A stretch of DNA of 64,000 bases from Corynebacterium wankanglinii (GTDB lineage: Bacteria; Actinomycetota; Actinomycetes; Mycobacteriales; Mycobacteriaceae), in assembly GCA_014490595.1 (NCBI GenBank), contig CP061031.1, forward strand, positions 1,612,001-1,676,000, given 5' to 3'. Within the stretch, counting starts at the first letter, position 1. Each line of letters begins with the position of its first letter. The notes beneath the pieces were generated by a model. That model was given only the letters and a program-made list of their open reading frames with translations. It had not been told where the DNA came from and searched no databases. This document shows, in pieces, positions 1-9,489 of this stretch. A program made the translations under genes and the position numbers.

Positions 1-650
1 GTTCTTCACTAGCACGCTGCCGGATGCACGATCCCCGTCGACGCGGACATCGGAAAGGCTGACATCCGTCTTCGGCAGATCAATGCCCTGGCCCTGTTCT
101 TCGGCGAGGCGGCTCGCCTCATTAATCTGGTCGAGCGTCATGCCCTGGCGCTCAATCTCCTGCATCATCGGCTCGGTGACGGCCTTGCAGGAGTTTTCCA
201 AGATGGTCGGCGTCCAATCGGCGAAAGAGCCCGGGTTCAAGACGGTGCGAACCGTGTCCTCCATCTCTTTCCGGTCCTTCTCACTGCCCTCTTTGCCGCT
301 GGCTAGCGGCTGGTTTGTGTTCTGAGGCATGCCGTTTTCAAACGGATTGACCAGCGTCGGGGGCTGTTCGCCGTTACCCCCCTGGGCGTTCTGCTGCGAC
401 TTCGCGTCCTTCTTGTCTTCCTGCTGCTTGTCCTTCGCGGAGCTCTTCGTCGTGGTCTCCGTCTTCGTCGTTTCCTCCGAATTCTCGGCGGAGGCCTCAC
501 TCGACGTGTTTGCTGCGGAAGCGGAAGAGGGGGCCTCTGCGGCGGTGGACAGGCCGCCGGAAGCACCTTCGTCGTCAGACCCACAGGCGGCGAGGGGAGC
601 ACCAGGGCAACCACTGCTGCCGCCACTGTCACGCTCTGTTTCGTTTGCAT
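1..650 (-). CDS. Secreted lipoprotein, C-terminus beyond window, frame broken in signal peptide
   Basis: The ATG at 650 opens a good signal peptide (MQTKQSVTVAAAVVALVL), but the expected lipobox (LAAC followed by GSDDEG) lies in another frame. Adding one base to the four-G run at 594-597 (CCCC on the coding strand) joins them as VLPLAAC, with Cys at about residue 23. The corrected mature protein has a Ser/Thr/Glu/Lys-rich low-complexity stretch (about residues 24-85) and then a soluble domain rich in charged residues (TVRTVLNPGSFADWTPTI and onward) that I do not recognise. It runs off the left edge. No alternative start exists in the lipobox frame. It is divergent from the TetR gene. The lipoprotein call is firm, the function unknown; the break is probably a sequence error. 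Confidence 0.7.
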
Positions 651-863
651 CTCCACGGTATATCAGTACTCTCGTCGTCGGACCCGGCCTATCGTTCGGC
701 CCGGGATTACACCTGCGGCCGAGTTTCGGTAACTGCAGTCGCGGTGAAGACCTGTCGGAAATGGTACCAACTAATCACTGTCGCGCCCGTGGGACGCCTA
801 TACAAGCCTTCTGGATGGTTTCTGTGAGCCCGCGTAAAGCCTCGCCCTACCCTGGCCGCGGTC

Positions 864-869
864 TATGTT
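864..869 (+). promoter_or_regulatory. -10 hexamer TATGTT of a leaderless TetR transcript
   Basis: TATGTT fits the corynebacterial TANNNT -10 pattern and is followed by only six bases (GGAAGG) before the ATG at 876, so the transcript would begin at or next to the start codon. The GGAAGG could also act as a ribosome site for a longer transcript. The 225 bases between the divergent lipoprotein gene and TetR hold no other clear element. Confidence 0.45.
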
Positions 870-875
870 GGAAGG

Positions 876-1439
876 ATGCAGTTGACCCGCGGGCGAATTA
901 CCGACGCAGCCTTGCGCATCCTGGCAGAGTACGGGCTCGCGGATGTGTCCATGCGCCGGGTAGCCACGTCGCTCGGGGTTGCACCGGGTGCGCTGTACTG
1001 GCACTTCGAAAGCAAGCAGGAGCTCATCGCATCTCTCGCCGAGGCGATCGTGCAGCCGCTCTTCGACGACCCTCTGCCAGACCCGGCGCGTTTGAGCAGC
1101 GAGCTGCGCGCCGCGGTCCTCGCTGTGCGCGACGGTGCGGAAGTGGTGGTTGCTGCGGTAAGCCAGCCCGGCGCGCGGGTGCAGTTGGATCTGGAGGCTC
1201 GGTTCGTGGCTTCGGTTCGGGGGTTGCTGGGCGAAGCGGCGTCGATAGGCAACGCGATGGATAAGGTGCACGCCGGTGCCCGCGGGCTGTTGCATCTGAC
1301 GCTGGGCAACGCTGCGGTGCACCAATCTGCGGCGCAGCTCGCGCAAGCCACGGGCAGCGCATTCTCTGACGATGACGGCAGCGCAGAGCACGCCGCGGCG
1401 GTGGCGTTCTTGCTTGAAGGCCTGAAGCGAAGCGAGTGA
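876..1439 (+). CDS. TetR/AcrR family transcriptional regulator
   Basis: This 187-residue protein has the typical N-terminal TetR DNA-binding domain: residues 5-45 carry GRITDAALRILAEYGLADVS followed by the recognition-helix signature GVAPGALYWHFESKQEL. The C-terminal two thirds is an Ala-rich helical ligand-binding and dimerisation domain typical of the family, with no recognisable ligand. It lies divergent to a lipoprotein gene and 22 bases before glgX, so it may control either one, or itself. A TANNNT box six bases before the ATG suggests a leaderless message. Family assignment is secure, target and inducer are not known. Confidence 0.88.
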   Translation: MQLTRGRITDAALRILAEYGLADVSMRRVATSLGVAPGALYWHFESKQELIASLAEAIVQPLFDDPLPDPARLSSELRAAVLAVRDGAEVVVAAVSQPGARVQLDLEARFVASVRGLLGEAASIGNAMDKVHAGARGLLHLTLGNAAVHQSAAQLAQATGSAFSDDDGSAEHAAAVAFLLEGLKRSE

Positions 1440-1461
1440 GGGGGCACTAAGCTGTTGCCCC

Positions 1462-3630
1462 ATGAATGACACCATCGTGTGGCCTGGATCCGCATATCCC
1501 CTCGGTTCAACGTTTGACGGGGCGGGCACGAACTTTGCACTGTTTTCTGGCATCGCGGAGAAGGTGGAGCTGTGCCTCATCGACGATGAGGGTGCGGAGA
1601 CCCGCATCCCCCTGGAGGAAGTGGACAACCACGTCTGGCATGCCTACCTCCCGGGTGTGAGCCCCGGGCAGCGCTACGGCTACCGGGTGCACGGCCCGTG
1701 GGACCCGAACGACGGCAAGCGCTGCGACCCCAGCAAGCTGCTCGTGGACCCCTACGCACGGGCTTTCGACGGCGAGTTCGACCAGCACTCTTCACTGTTC
1801 TCTTACGATGTCCGTGCCGAGGAGCCGGGCACTGGCCGCAATGAGGAGGACTCGCTGGGTCACACCATGCTCTCGGTGGTCATCAACCCGTTCTTCGATT
1901 GGGGGGATGACCGCGCGCCGAAAATCCCCGAGGACGAATCGGTGATTTACGAGTGCCATGTGAAAGGGATGACGCAGACGCACCCCGGCATCCCCGAGCA
2001 GCTGCGCGGCACCTACGCGGGCATGGCGCACCCGGTGATGGTGGACTACTTGAATGACTTGGGCGTCACGGCCATTGAACTCCTGCCGGTCCACCAGTTC
2101 TTGCAGGATGACCGTTTGCGTGACTTGGGGTTGCGCAATTACTGGGGCTACAACACGTTCGGGTTTTTCGCCCCGGAGCACAATTACGCCTCGTCCTCCG
2201 CCCCCGGTGATGCGGTCGCCGAATTCAAGCAGATGGTGCGCGCGTACCACGAGGCAGGTATTGAGGTCATCCTGGACGTGGTGTACAACCACACTGCGGA
2301 GGGCAACCACATGGGCCCCACCATCGCTTTTCGCGGCATCGACAACGAGGCCTACTACCGCCTAGTGGACGGAGACAAATTCCACTACATGGACTACACC
2401 GGCACCGGAAACTCCTTTAACGTGCGCTACCCGCACTCGCTGCAGTTGATTATGGATTCGTTGCGGTACTGGGTGACTGACATGCATGTCGACGGCTTCC
2501 GCTTCGATCTGGCGTCCACCCTGGCCCGCGAGTTTTCGGACGTGGACCGTTTGGCCACCTTCTTCGACCTGGTGCAGCAAGACCCGGTGGTGAGCCAGGT
2601 CAAGCTCATCGCAGAGCCGTGGGACGTGGGCGAAGGCGGCTACCAGGTGGGCAACTTCCCCGCGCTGTGGAGCGAGTGGAACGGCAAGTACCGCGACACC
2701 ATGCGAGATTTCTGGCGTGGAGAGGATTCCACGCTTGGAGAGTTCGCCTCCCGCTTGACCGGCTCGTCCGATCTCTACCAGCACAACGGGCGCAGGCCCA
2801 CCGCGTCCATCAACTTCATCACCGCCCATGACGGGTTCACACTGAACGACCTGGTCAGCTACAACGACAAGCACAATGAGGCGAACGGCGAAGACAACCG
2901 CGACGGAGAGAGCCATAACCGGTCCTGGAACTGCGGCGCGGAGGGCGAGACGGATGATCCGCAGGTACTGGAGCTCCGTGCCCGCCAGCGCCGCAACTTC
3001 CTGACCACACTGTTGCTCTCCCAGGGCACACCGATGCTCGCGCACGGCGACGAGATCGCCCGCACCCAAGGCGGAAACAACAATGTCTACTGCCAGGACA
3101 ACGAGATCGCTTGGATGGACTGGTCGACGCTGGAGGAGGCGGGAGGTCTGCACGATTTCACCCGGCGTCTGATCGGGCTGCGCCGGGACCATCCGGTGTT
3201 CCGCCGCCGGCGGTTCCTGGCAGGCGGCGCACTCGGCGACGACGAGCATGGCCGCGAAATTGCGTGGTTGACGCCGGAGGCGGCGCAGATGACGCAGGAC
3301 GATTGGAACGCACCGTTCGGCCGCGCGCTCATGGTGTACCTGGATGGCGAGACTATCGCCGAGCCCGATTCGCGCGGGCAGCGCGTGGTGGACGATTCTT
3401 TCTTGCTGATGTTTAACGCTCACTTCGAAGACATCGCTTTCACCGTGCCGGGAGCGGAGTTCGGCGACGAGTGGGAGGTGGTGGTGGACACCACTGAGGA
3501 TGTGGGGATCAGAGAGGACGCAGCCCCGGTCCAGCCTGGCACTACCGTCAATGTCGGCCAACGCTCAACTGTGGTGCTGCGCCGCACCCAACCACCCGCA
3601 GGCGAAACAACGACGGAGGCTAACCAATAA
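1462..3630 (+). CDS. glgX: Glycogen debranching enzyme GlgX (isoamylase type, GH13)
   Basis: GlgX cleaves alpha-1,6 branches of limit dextrin during glycogen breakdown in the cytosol. The 722-residue length is normal for the family. An N-terminal CBM48-like domain (about 10-110, PLGSTFDGAGTNFALFS) precedes the GH13 barrel. Catalytic residues can be placed: nucleophile Asp349 in DGFRFDLA, acid/base Glu385 in LIAEPWD, and Asp457 in TAHDGF. The conserved VYNHTAEG is also present. A TAAGCT box at 1448-1453, eight bases before the ATG, suggests a short or absent leader. The stop overlaps the next ATG (TAATG), so the exonuclease gene is probably translationally coupled. With treY nearby the block can convert glycogen to maltooligosyl-trehalose. 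Confidence 0.96.
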   Translation: MNDTIVWPGSAYPLGSTFDGAGTNFALFSGIAEKVELCLIDDEGAETRIPLEEVDNHVWHAYLPGVSPGQRYGYRVHGPWDPNDGKRCDPSKLLVDPYARAFDGEFDQHSSLFSYDVRAEEPGTGRNEEDSLGHTMLSVVINPFFDWGDDRAPKIPEDESVIYECHVKGMTQTHPGIPEQLRGTYAGMAHPVMVDYLNDLGVTAIELLPVHQFLQDDRLRDLGLRNYWGYNTFGFFAPEHNYASSSAPGDAVAEFKQMVRAYHEAGIEVILDVVYNHTAEGNHMGPTIAFRGIDNEAYYRLVDGDKFHYMDYTGTGNSFNVRYPHSLQLIMDSLRYWVTDMHVDGFRFDLASTLAREFSDVDRLATFFDLVQQDPVVSQVKLIAEPWDVGEGGYQVGNFPALWSEWNGKYRDTMRDFWRGEDSTLGEFASRLTGSSDLYQHNGRRPTASINFITAHDGFTLNDLVSYNDKHNEANGEDNRDGESHNRSWNCGAEGETDDPQVLELRARQRRNFLTTLLLSQGTPMLAHGDEIARTQGGNNNVYCQDNEIAWMDWSTLEEAGGLHDFTRRLIGLRRDHPVFRRRRFLAGGALGDDEHGREIAWLTPEAAQMTQDDWNAPFGRALMVYLDGETIAEPDSRGQRVVDDSFLLMFNAHFEDIAFTVPGAEFGDEWEVVVDTTEDVGIREDAAPVQPGTTVNVGQRSTVVLRRTQPPAGETTTEANQ

Positions 3631-5030
3631 TGATCACCGCGCACGGCGCAACGCTGACCGTGACAAACGACGCGCTGGTCCTCACCCCCACCGCACTCGC
3701 CGCGTCGTTGAGCGGCACTACCTCGAGCCGCGAAGTGGCCATCGCCGACATCACTGACACAACGTCCGTTCCGGGCGACGCGTGGACGCGCACCCGCGTC
3801 GACGTGCAGACGGGTGCTGGCGCCCTGGCCGTCTGGTTCGCCCCCGGCGATACAGAAGGCCCGGCCGAGCTGCTGCAGCTTCTCGACGACGCGAAGCGCG
3901 GCGAGGCGCCTGCGGTCGACACAGTCGCGGGCGGTGCCGGCATCCCCGGTTTTTCTTTCGTCGGCTTCGACGTGGAGACCGCGAACCGCCGTTGGGGCTC
4001 CATCTGCCAGATCGGCCTGGTCAAAATCATCGACGGTGAAGAGGTCGACCGCGCTTCCTGGTTGTGCAAACCCCCGGCACCCCTCGCCCAGTTCGAGGAG
4101 GGCAACGTAGCCGTCCACGGCATCACGGCCGATGACGTCTCGGATGCGCCCGATGTGCGCGACCGCATCGGTGAAATGGTCGAGTTCGTCGGCGATTTGC
4201 CGCTCGTCGCCCACAACGCCCAGTTCGATGCCTCTGCACTGCGCGACGCCTGCCTCGCATCCGACGTCGACATTCCCCAGATGCTCTTCGCCTGCACCCT
4301 CGCGCAGGCCCGCGCCACCAAACTGGATGTGCCGAACCACCGCCTGCCCACCCTCGCAGAACACTTTGGGGTGGAGTTAGACAACCACCACGACGCGTGC
4401 GAGGACGCCGCCGCGTGCGCGGGTGTGATGGTGGGTTTGGCGCGGGAAGCCGGACACACCGGCAGTCTCATGAGTTTTGTGCACGACTCGGGGTTTACCC
4501 TCGGCTCTATCGACGAAGCCCGCGTGACGCCCGTGTTGCGGGATCGCTCTGGCGCCGGACGAGCCACGCAAGCGGAACAAGCCGCGCAGGGCGGTGTGGC
4601 AGCGGCGGTGAAGGCCACCGCGGCGCCGCGCGGATCCAATCAGGCGGGTCCAGCGAAGCGGGCGTCGCAAAGCGCAAGCCCTGGTAAGAAACCCGCTCCT
4701 TGGCAATCCGTGGCCACCCCGGATACAGTGCCCGAGCCGAATCCCGAGGCGGATCCGAATGCCGCGCTCTACGGAGAGCATGTGACGCTCACGGGCGAGT
4801 TCGAGCCCCACGACAAGGGCGAGCTGTGGTCGAAGATCGCGGATCAAGGCGCGAACGTGGGCAAAAACGTGACCAAGAAAACCACCATCCTGGTTGTCGG
4901 GGAATGGGCCACGATGACGTCGAAGGAAAAGCGGGCGCGGGAGCTCATGGACAAGGGCCAGGACATTCAGATTTGGCCTGCGCACCACCTGTTCGAGGTG
5001 CTCGGGCTTGGGGAGCAGCCGCCGTTTTAA
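3630..5030 (+). CDS. DnaQ-like 3'-5' exonuclease with C-terminal BRCT domain
   Basis: This 466-residue protein resembles DNA polymerase III epsilon-type exonucleases. Residues 1-95 form a leading domain of unknown role. The exonuclease domain starts at about 110 with the ExoI motif FDVETA (Asp114, Glu116), continues with HNAQFDASAL (ExoII) and ends with HHDACEDA (ExoIII of the DEDDh type). A disordered Ala/Pro/Lys linker (about 295-375) leads to a BRCT domain (about 385-466, with GEHVTLTGEF and DQGANVGKNVTKKTTILVVG), like that of DNA ligase or RFC. Such a fusion is common in actinobacteria and points to DNA repair rather than being the sole proofreading subunit. It starts on the last base of the glgX stop. 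Confidence 0.88.
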   Translation: MITAHGATLTVTNDALVLTPTALAASLSGTTSSREVAIADITDTTSVPGDAWTRTRVDVQTGAGALAVWFAPGDTEGPAELLQLLDDAKRGEAPAVDTVAGGAGIPGFSFVGFDVETANRRWGSICQIGLVKIIDGEEVDRASWLCKPPAPLAQFEEGNVAVHGITADDVSDAPDVRDRIGEMVEFVGDLPLVAHNAQFDASALRDACLASDVDIPQMLFACTLAQARATKLDVPNHRLPTLAEHFGVELDNHHDACEDAAACAGVMVGLAREAGHTGSLMSFVHDSGFTLGSIDEARVTPVLRDRSGAGRATQAEQAAQGGVAAAVKATAAPRGSNQAGPAKRASQSASPGKKPAPWQSVATPDTVPEPNPEADPNAALYGEHVTLTGEFEPHDKGELWSKIADQGANVGKNVTKKTTILVVGEWATMTSKEKRARELMDKGQDIQIWPAHHLFEVLGLGEQPPF

Positions 5031-5082
5031 GAATTTTTCCCGCCGAGGGAACCGGGGGCGTGAAGCGAGCGTCTAAGTAGCC

Positions 5083-5664
5083 ATGCAGCTTCTTCATTCA
5101 ACGCCCGTCTCTCTCGGCGGGGTCACCTTGCGCCTGGCGCGCCTGGACAACCAGGAGTCCCGCGCGTGCATCCGAAGCGGGTTCGGCTCCTCCACCGCCT
5201 TCATCAGTCTGTCCCCTGGTTTGGTGTGCGTGTTCGACTCCCCCACCGCGTCAGGGCTGACGCACCAGGAGGTCGGCGCCGCCGGGCTTAGCGTGCACCA
5301 ACTGTGGAACGCCGCGGCGGACCAGCTCACAGCCCGTGCCCAGCGCGAACAGGGCGTGGAGTTCCTTGTGCGGTGCCCCACTGCGGTGCTCGACTGCGCA
5401 TCGCTTCCGCGCGGGTTTGAGGTGGACGGCCACGGCGTGCCGGCCGCCTGGTGGCTGGCCCACCCGCAGCCCTTTTCCCTCTTGCACAGGCACTTCGAGG
5501 CCGTCATGCAGCCGGATACCGGCCTGGTGTACGCGACCCGCGACGGCCGCGAGCTGTTTGTCTTCGATGCCGGCGTGGACGAGGTAGCCCGGTGCCTTTC
5601 CGACGCGGATGTGCTGACGTACTCAGTGGGCTTTCCCCTACTGTGCCGTGCGCGGGCGCACTAG
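5083..5664 (+). CDS. Conserved hypothetical protein of the glgX-treY interval
   Basis: A 193-residue cytosolic protein with no signal peptide or membrane segment that I do not recognise. Visible landmarks are a mixed alpha/beta sequence with LSPGLVCVFDSPTASGLTH, a central PRGFEVDGHGVPAAWWLAHP and DTGLVYATRDGRELFVFDAG near the end. Codon use is like its neighbours and the start ATG at 5083 follows the exonuclease stop by 52 bases. Its TAG stop at 5662 forms part of the TAGGGT box that probably drives treY. Position in a carbohydrate block hints at a role there, but this is inference only. Confidence 0.7.
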   Translation: MQLLHSTPVSLGGVTLRLARLDNQESRACIRSGFGSSTAFISLSPGLVCVFDSPTASGLTHQEVGAAGLSVHQLWNAAADQLTARAQREQGVEFLVRCPTAVLDCASLPRGFEVDGHGVPAAWWLAHPQPFSLLHRHFEAVMQPDTGLVYATRDGRELFVFDAGVDEVARCLSDADVLTYSVGFPLLCRARAH

Positions 5665-5667
5665 GGT
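5662..5667 (+). promoter_or_regulatory. -10 hexamer TAGGGT for leaderless treY
   Basis: TAGGGT matches TANNNT, overlaps the stop codon of the upstream hypothetical gene, and is followed by seven bases (GTGAGAG) before the GTG at 5675. This is the classical spacing of a leaderless actinobacterial start. Confidence 0.4.
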
Positions 5668-5674
5668 GTGAGAG

Positions 5675-8049
5675 GTGAAACGCACGATCACCTCCACCTA
5701 CCGCCTCCAGCTGCGTGGGCCCCACGCTGATCCGGAGGGCCGCGAATTCGGCTTTGCTCAGGCGGCCGAGCTAGTGCCGTACCTGGCAGATTTGGGGGTG
5801 TCGCACCTGTACCTGTCCCCCATCTTCGCCTCCGCGCCGGAGTCCAACCACAACTACGACGTCATTGACCCGACGGTGGTGAATCCGGAGCTCGGCGGCA
5901 TCGACGGGCTGCGGCTGCTCGCCCGCACCGCCCATGAGGCGGGGCTCGGGCTGGTGGTGGATATCGTGCCGAACCACCTAGGCGTCGAAGTCCCGCGCCG
6001 GAACAAGTGGTGGTGGGATGTGCTCAAGCACGGGCAGGGTTCGGAGCACGCCCGCTTCTTCGACATTGACTGGGCCGCGGATAACGGGGCAGACGGCAAG
6101 CTCGGCCTGCCGGTGCTGGGCGCTCCCGACGACGTCGGGGCGCTTGAGCTGCGCTGCATCGACGGCGAGGACGTGCTCACCTACTACGATCACGTCTTCC
6201 CGCTCGCCCCCGGCAGCTACTCGGGGCTGGAGGACGATCCTGTCGCCGTCCACGGCCGCCAGCACTACCGCCTGATGTACTGGCGCGACGGCATCATCTC
6301 GTACCGCCGGTTCTTCTCCATCAACGGCCTCGCTGGGGTACGCCAGGAGGACGAGGATGTCTTCAACGCCACCCATGCCCAACTCCGCGAGCTCGTGAGC
6401 GAGGGGCTTATCGACGGCGTCCGCGTCGACCACCCCGACGGCCTCACCGACCCATTCGGCTACCTCACCCGCCTGCGCGACGTCATCGGCCACGACACCT
6501 GGCTCATCGTTGAAAAAATCCTCGCGGTGGACGAGCCTCTGGATCCCCGTCTGAACATCGACGGCACCACCGGCTACGACGCGCTTCGCGAGTTCGACGG
6601 CGTCTTTGTCAACCCCGACGCAGCGGGTCAGCTCGGTGACGTTGCTTACCTTTACAGCGGCTCGCGCTGGGACGAGCGCGCCGTGGAAGTCTCCGAGTGG
6701 ATCCTCAAAGCGCGCGTTGCGGAAGACGAGCTCGCTGCGGAGATCCGCAGGCTCGCCCGCGCGGTGCGCCACGACAGCCTCTCTTCCACAGGTTCCCAGG
6801 TCGGCGACGAAGCGCTCACCGAGGTGCTTGTGGAACTGGTTGCGCGCATGCCCGTCTACCGCGCCGACTACCGTTCGCTGTCGAGAGTGACCGCGACGCT
6901 GGTTGCGGAATTGGCCCAGAGCCCAATCGGGTTTGACGCGGCGGCGCTCGACCTTGTCGCGGGTGCCTTGGCCGCCCGCGGCGAGGCCGCCCACCGCTTC
7001 GCGCAGGTCTGCGGCGCGGTGATGGCGAAGGGTGTAGAAGATACCCTGTTTTACCGCGCCTGCCGCCTGGTGGCGTTGCAGGAGGTCGGCGGCGATCCGG
7101 GCCGCTTTGGCGTGAGCCAGGCGGAGTTCCACCTCCTGCAGGACGAGCGCGCACAACTGTGGCCGCACACCATGACCACGCTGACTACGCATGACACCAA
7201 ACGCAGCGAAGATACCCGCGCCCGCATGCTGGAGATTGCAGAGATGCCAGAAGAGTTCGCCCAGCTTGTGCACGATGTCTTCGCACTGACTCCCCCGCGG
7301 ATCACGCCACCGGGCTCTTCCTCATCCACAATGTGCTCGGTGCCTGGCCTCGCGATGGGCGTGCGACGGAAGATTTCACCCGCCGCCTCCAGTCCTACGC
7401 CGTCAAAGCCGTGCGCGAGGCCGATGTGTTGTCCAGTTGGAACGACAGCGATGCCGCGTACGAAACCGAAATCACCGAGTGGATAGGCCATCTCACCCAC
7501 GGCCCTGCCACACGCATATTGGCGGATTTCGCGGTGCACCTCGACCGCGGCGGGGTGGCAGTCTCCCTCGGCCGCAAGCTGCTTCAGCTCGTTGGCCCCG
7601 GTATCCCGGATACGTACCAGGGCACCGAGTTCCTAGATTTTTCGCTGGTGGACCCGGACAACAGGCGGTTCGTGGACTACGGGGCGCTCAAAGATGGGGT
7701 GGGGTCACCGGAGGACGTCGCAAAGCAACGCATCGTGCGAGAGGCGCTCACCTTGCGGCGGGAACAGCCGGAACTGTTTTTGGGCGGCGGCTGCCAGGCA
7801 GTGTTCGCCGAAGGCGCCGCGCGCAGTCATCTGGTAGGGATGGCGCGCACACTTGCGGGTGCGCCACGGGCCCTTGCGCTAGCGACTCGGGCACCGATCG
7901 GATTGCAGCAGTCCGGAGGGTGGCGCGGCACCACCGTGACCCTGCCCGAGGGAACGTGGACCGACCGGCTCACCGGACGCAGGTTTGCAGGCCGCGTGGA
8001 AGTGGACCAGCTTTACGCCGAACTGCCAGCTGTGCTGTTGACCAGGTAA
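5675..8049 (+). CDS. treY: Maltooligosyl trehalose synthase TreY, frame broken
   Basis: TreY rearranges the reducing-end alpha-1,4 bond of maltodextrins to alpha,alpha-1,1, the first step of the TreYZ trehalose route. The GTG at 5675 opens TSTYRLQLRGPHADPEGREF, typical of the family, with VPNHLGVE, GVRVDHPDGLTDP (catalytic region) and LTTHDTKRSEDTRARM following. Near 7296 the frame shifts: ...VHDVFALTP is followed in another frame by ADHATGLFLIHN, FTRRLQSYAVKAVREA and the conserved end PGIPDTYQGTEFLDFSLVDPD. One extra C in the run at 7292-7296 restores a 791-residue protein, the normal size. I read it as one gene with a deletion error. No treZ is seen here. Confidence 0.9.
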
Positions 8050-8063
8050 ACTAACCGGCCGTT

Positions 8064-9104
8064 ATGAGCACACAGAAGCATCCCGCCAAAGCGCCGAAAC
8101 CCCGGAATAAGGCGGTGGACGACACCATCGCGCGCCTCGGATCGACGTATTTTGCCTGGGTGCGCGAGCACGAAGACGCCGCCACAACGTTCCGGCACGC
8201 GCTTCACGAGCTCATGCGCGATGCTGGCGTGAACTTTGACCGTGTGGATGCGCGCGTGAAATCGTGGACGTCCCTCAAAGAGAAGGCCCGGAAAACCCGC
8301 CCCGATGGCGAGCTAGTGTACCCGGATCCGTGGCACGACATCAAAGACATCGTCGGCGCACGCATCACCGTGTTGCACTCCACGGAGATTCCAGCGGTGC
8401 AGCGTCTGCTGGCCGACCAGTTCGACGTGCTGCGAAGCGTGGACAAGGCGGAGGAAACACGCGTCGCCGGCGGTTTCGGCTACGGCTCCCACCACCTCGT
8501 GGTGCGCGTGGAGGAGCAGTCCGAAGGGTTGGAGGACTACCTTGGACAGGTCTTCGAGGTGCAGATTCGCACGGTGCTCCAGCACGCGTGGGCAGAGTTC
8601 GAACACGACATCCGCTACAAGCGCGCGGGCAAAAGTTTGGACCCTCAGGTAGACCGCGCCTTCACCCTCGCCGCCGGATTGATCGAGCTGGCGGACCAGC
8701 AATTCGACCAGATCGCGTCCCTGGCCGACCCTCAAGAGAAGGTGAACACGGACGTGGACGCGGAAATCTCGCCGGAGACCCTGCCCGGCATTCTGACAGT
8801 GCTGCTGGGCAATCAGTTTCCTCTCTCGCGCGCGGGCGACTACCGCTTCTGCACGGAACTCCTGCGCGCGCACGGAATAGAGCACGTCTCTGAGGTGGCG
8901 GAGCTGACCAACCCGGCGGACATCGAGGCGCTTTCCAACTCACTGTCCTACCCGTTTGTCCCGGGCCAAGTGCGGGTTGTCGATGACCTGTTGCTCAACC
9001 GTTACGGCACCGAGCACATCGAGCGAACCTGGGATGCCGGCAACCGCCCGCAGGTGCGCCGCAAACGCCTGACCACCCGTCTGGCGCTGCTGCGCGGCGA
9101 ATAG
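8064..9104 (+). CDS. relS: Small alarmone synthetase, RelS-like (RelA/SpoT synthetase domain)
   Basis: It is predicted to transfer pyrophosphate from ATP to GDP or GTP, making (p)ppGpp. The 346-residue protein has no HD hydrolase domain and no TGS or ACT domain. The synthetase domain spans about residues 25-225: DVHDF-type start, VYPDPWHDIKDIVGARI, the GYGSHHLVV strand and the highly conserved EVQIRTVLQHAWAEFEHD. About 100 C-terminal residues are helical and not recognised. Its place directly after treY matches RelS in C. glutamicum (recalled, not checked). A TAAACT box at 8047-8052 overlaps the treY stop and could start a short-leader transcript. Its stop abuts the convergent S4 gene. Confidence 0.86.
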   Translation: MSTQKHPAKAPKPRNKAVDDTIARLGSTYFAWVREHEDAATTFRHALHELMRDAGVNFDRVDARVKSWTSLKEKARKTRPDGELVYPDPWHDIKDIVGARITVLHSTEIPAVQRLLADQFDVLRSVDKAEETRVAGGFGYGSHHLVVRVEEQSEGLEDYLGQVFEVQIRTVLQHAWAEFEHDIRYKRAGKSLDPQVDRAFTLAAGLIELADQQFDQIASLADPQEKVNTDVDAEISPETLPGILTVLLGNQFPLSRAGDYRFCTELLRAHGIEHVSEVAELTNPADIEALSNSLSYPFVPGQVRVVDDLLLNRYGTEHIERTWDAGNRPQVRRKRLTTRLALLRGE

Positions 9105-9473
9105 TTAGCGGCGGCGTCCGAGCAAGCGGTCGGTCTCCCTGCGCTCTTTTTTCGTGGGGCGCCCAGAGCCGCGATCTCGAACTGGGGGTGCCGCGAACAG
9201 CTCCCGGGGCGGGGGAGGCGGCGAGTGATCGATGTAGCACGACCGTGCAATCGGCGCGCCGACACGCTTGCTCACTGTCGCGGCAACTTCGAGGATGTGC
9301 TCGCGGTGGTCTTTCCACACACGCACCGTCTCTCCCGGAACCACCTGGGCCGCGGGTTTGACGGCCTTACCGTCGATCTTCACATGCCCGGCGCGCACTG
9401 CCTCTGCGGCTTGACTGCGGGTTTTGAAGATACGTACGGCCCACAGCCACACGTCGATGCGCACCGCGGCCAT
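9105..9473 (-). CDS. S4-domain RNA-binding protein (Hsp15-like)
   Basis: This 122-residue protein begins with an S4 RNA-binding domain at about residues 3-65 (RIDVWLWAVRIFKTRSQAAE, then GHVKIDGKAVKPAAQVVPGE), as in ribosome-associated Hsp15/YrfH. The C-terminal half is a basic, Pro-rich tail ending in PTKKERRETDRLLGRRR, likely disordered. The ATG at 9473 was preferred to a longer frame because the S4 domain starts directly after it. The stop immediately abuts that of relS on the other strand. Role by family: binding 50S subunits or rRNA; the exact client is unknown. Confidence 0.85.
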   Translation of the reverse strand: MAAVRIDVWLWAVRIFKTRSQAAEAVRAGHVKIDGKAVKPAAQVVPGETVRVWKDHREHILEVAATVSKRVGAPIARSCYIDHSPPPPPRELFAAPPVRDRGSGRPTKKERRETDRLLGRRR

Positions 9474-9489
9474 CGTAGGCTGCGTCAAT

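Noticed and set aside
303..656. Arg/Pro-rich 117-codon frame at the left end
   Set aside because: After residue 18 it is a shifted-frame translation of the lipoprotein gene; the other frame gives a normal lipobox and low-complexity linker.
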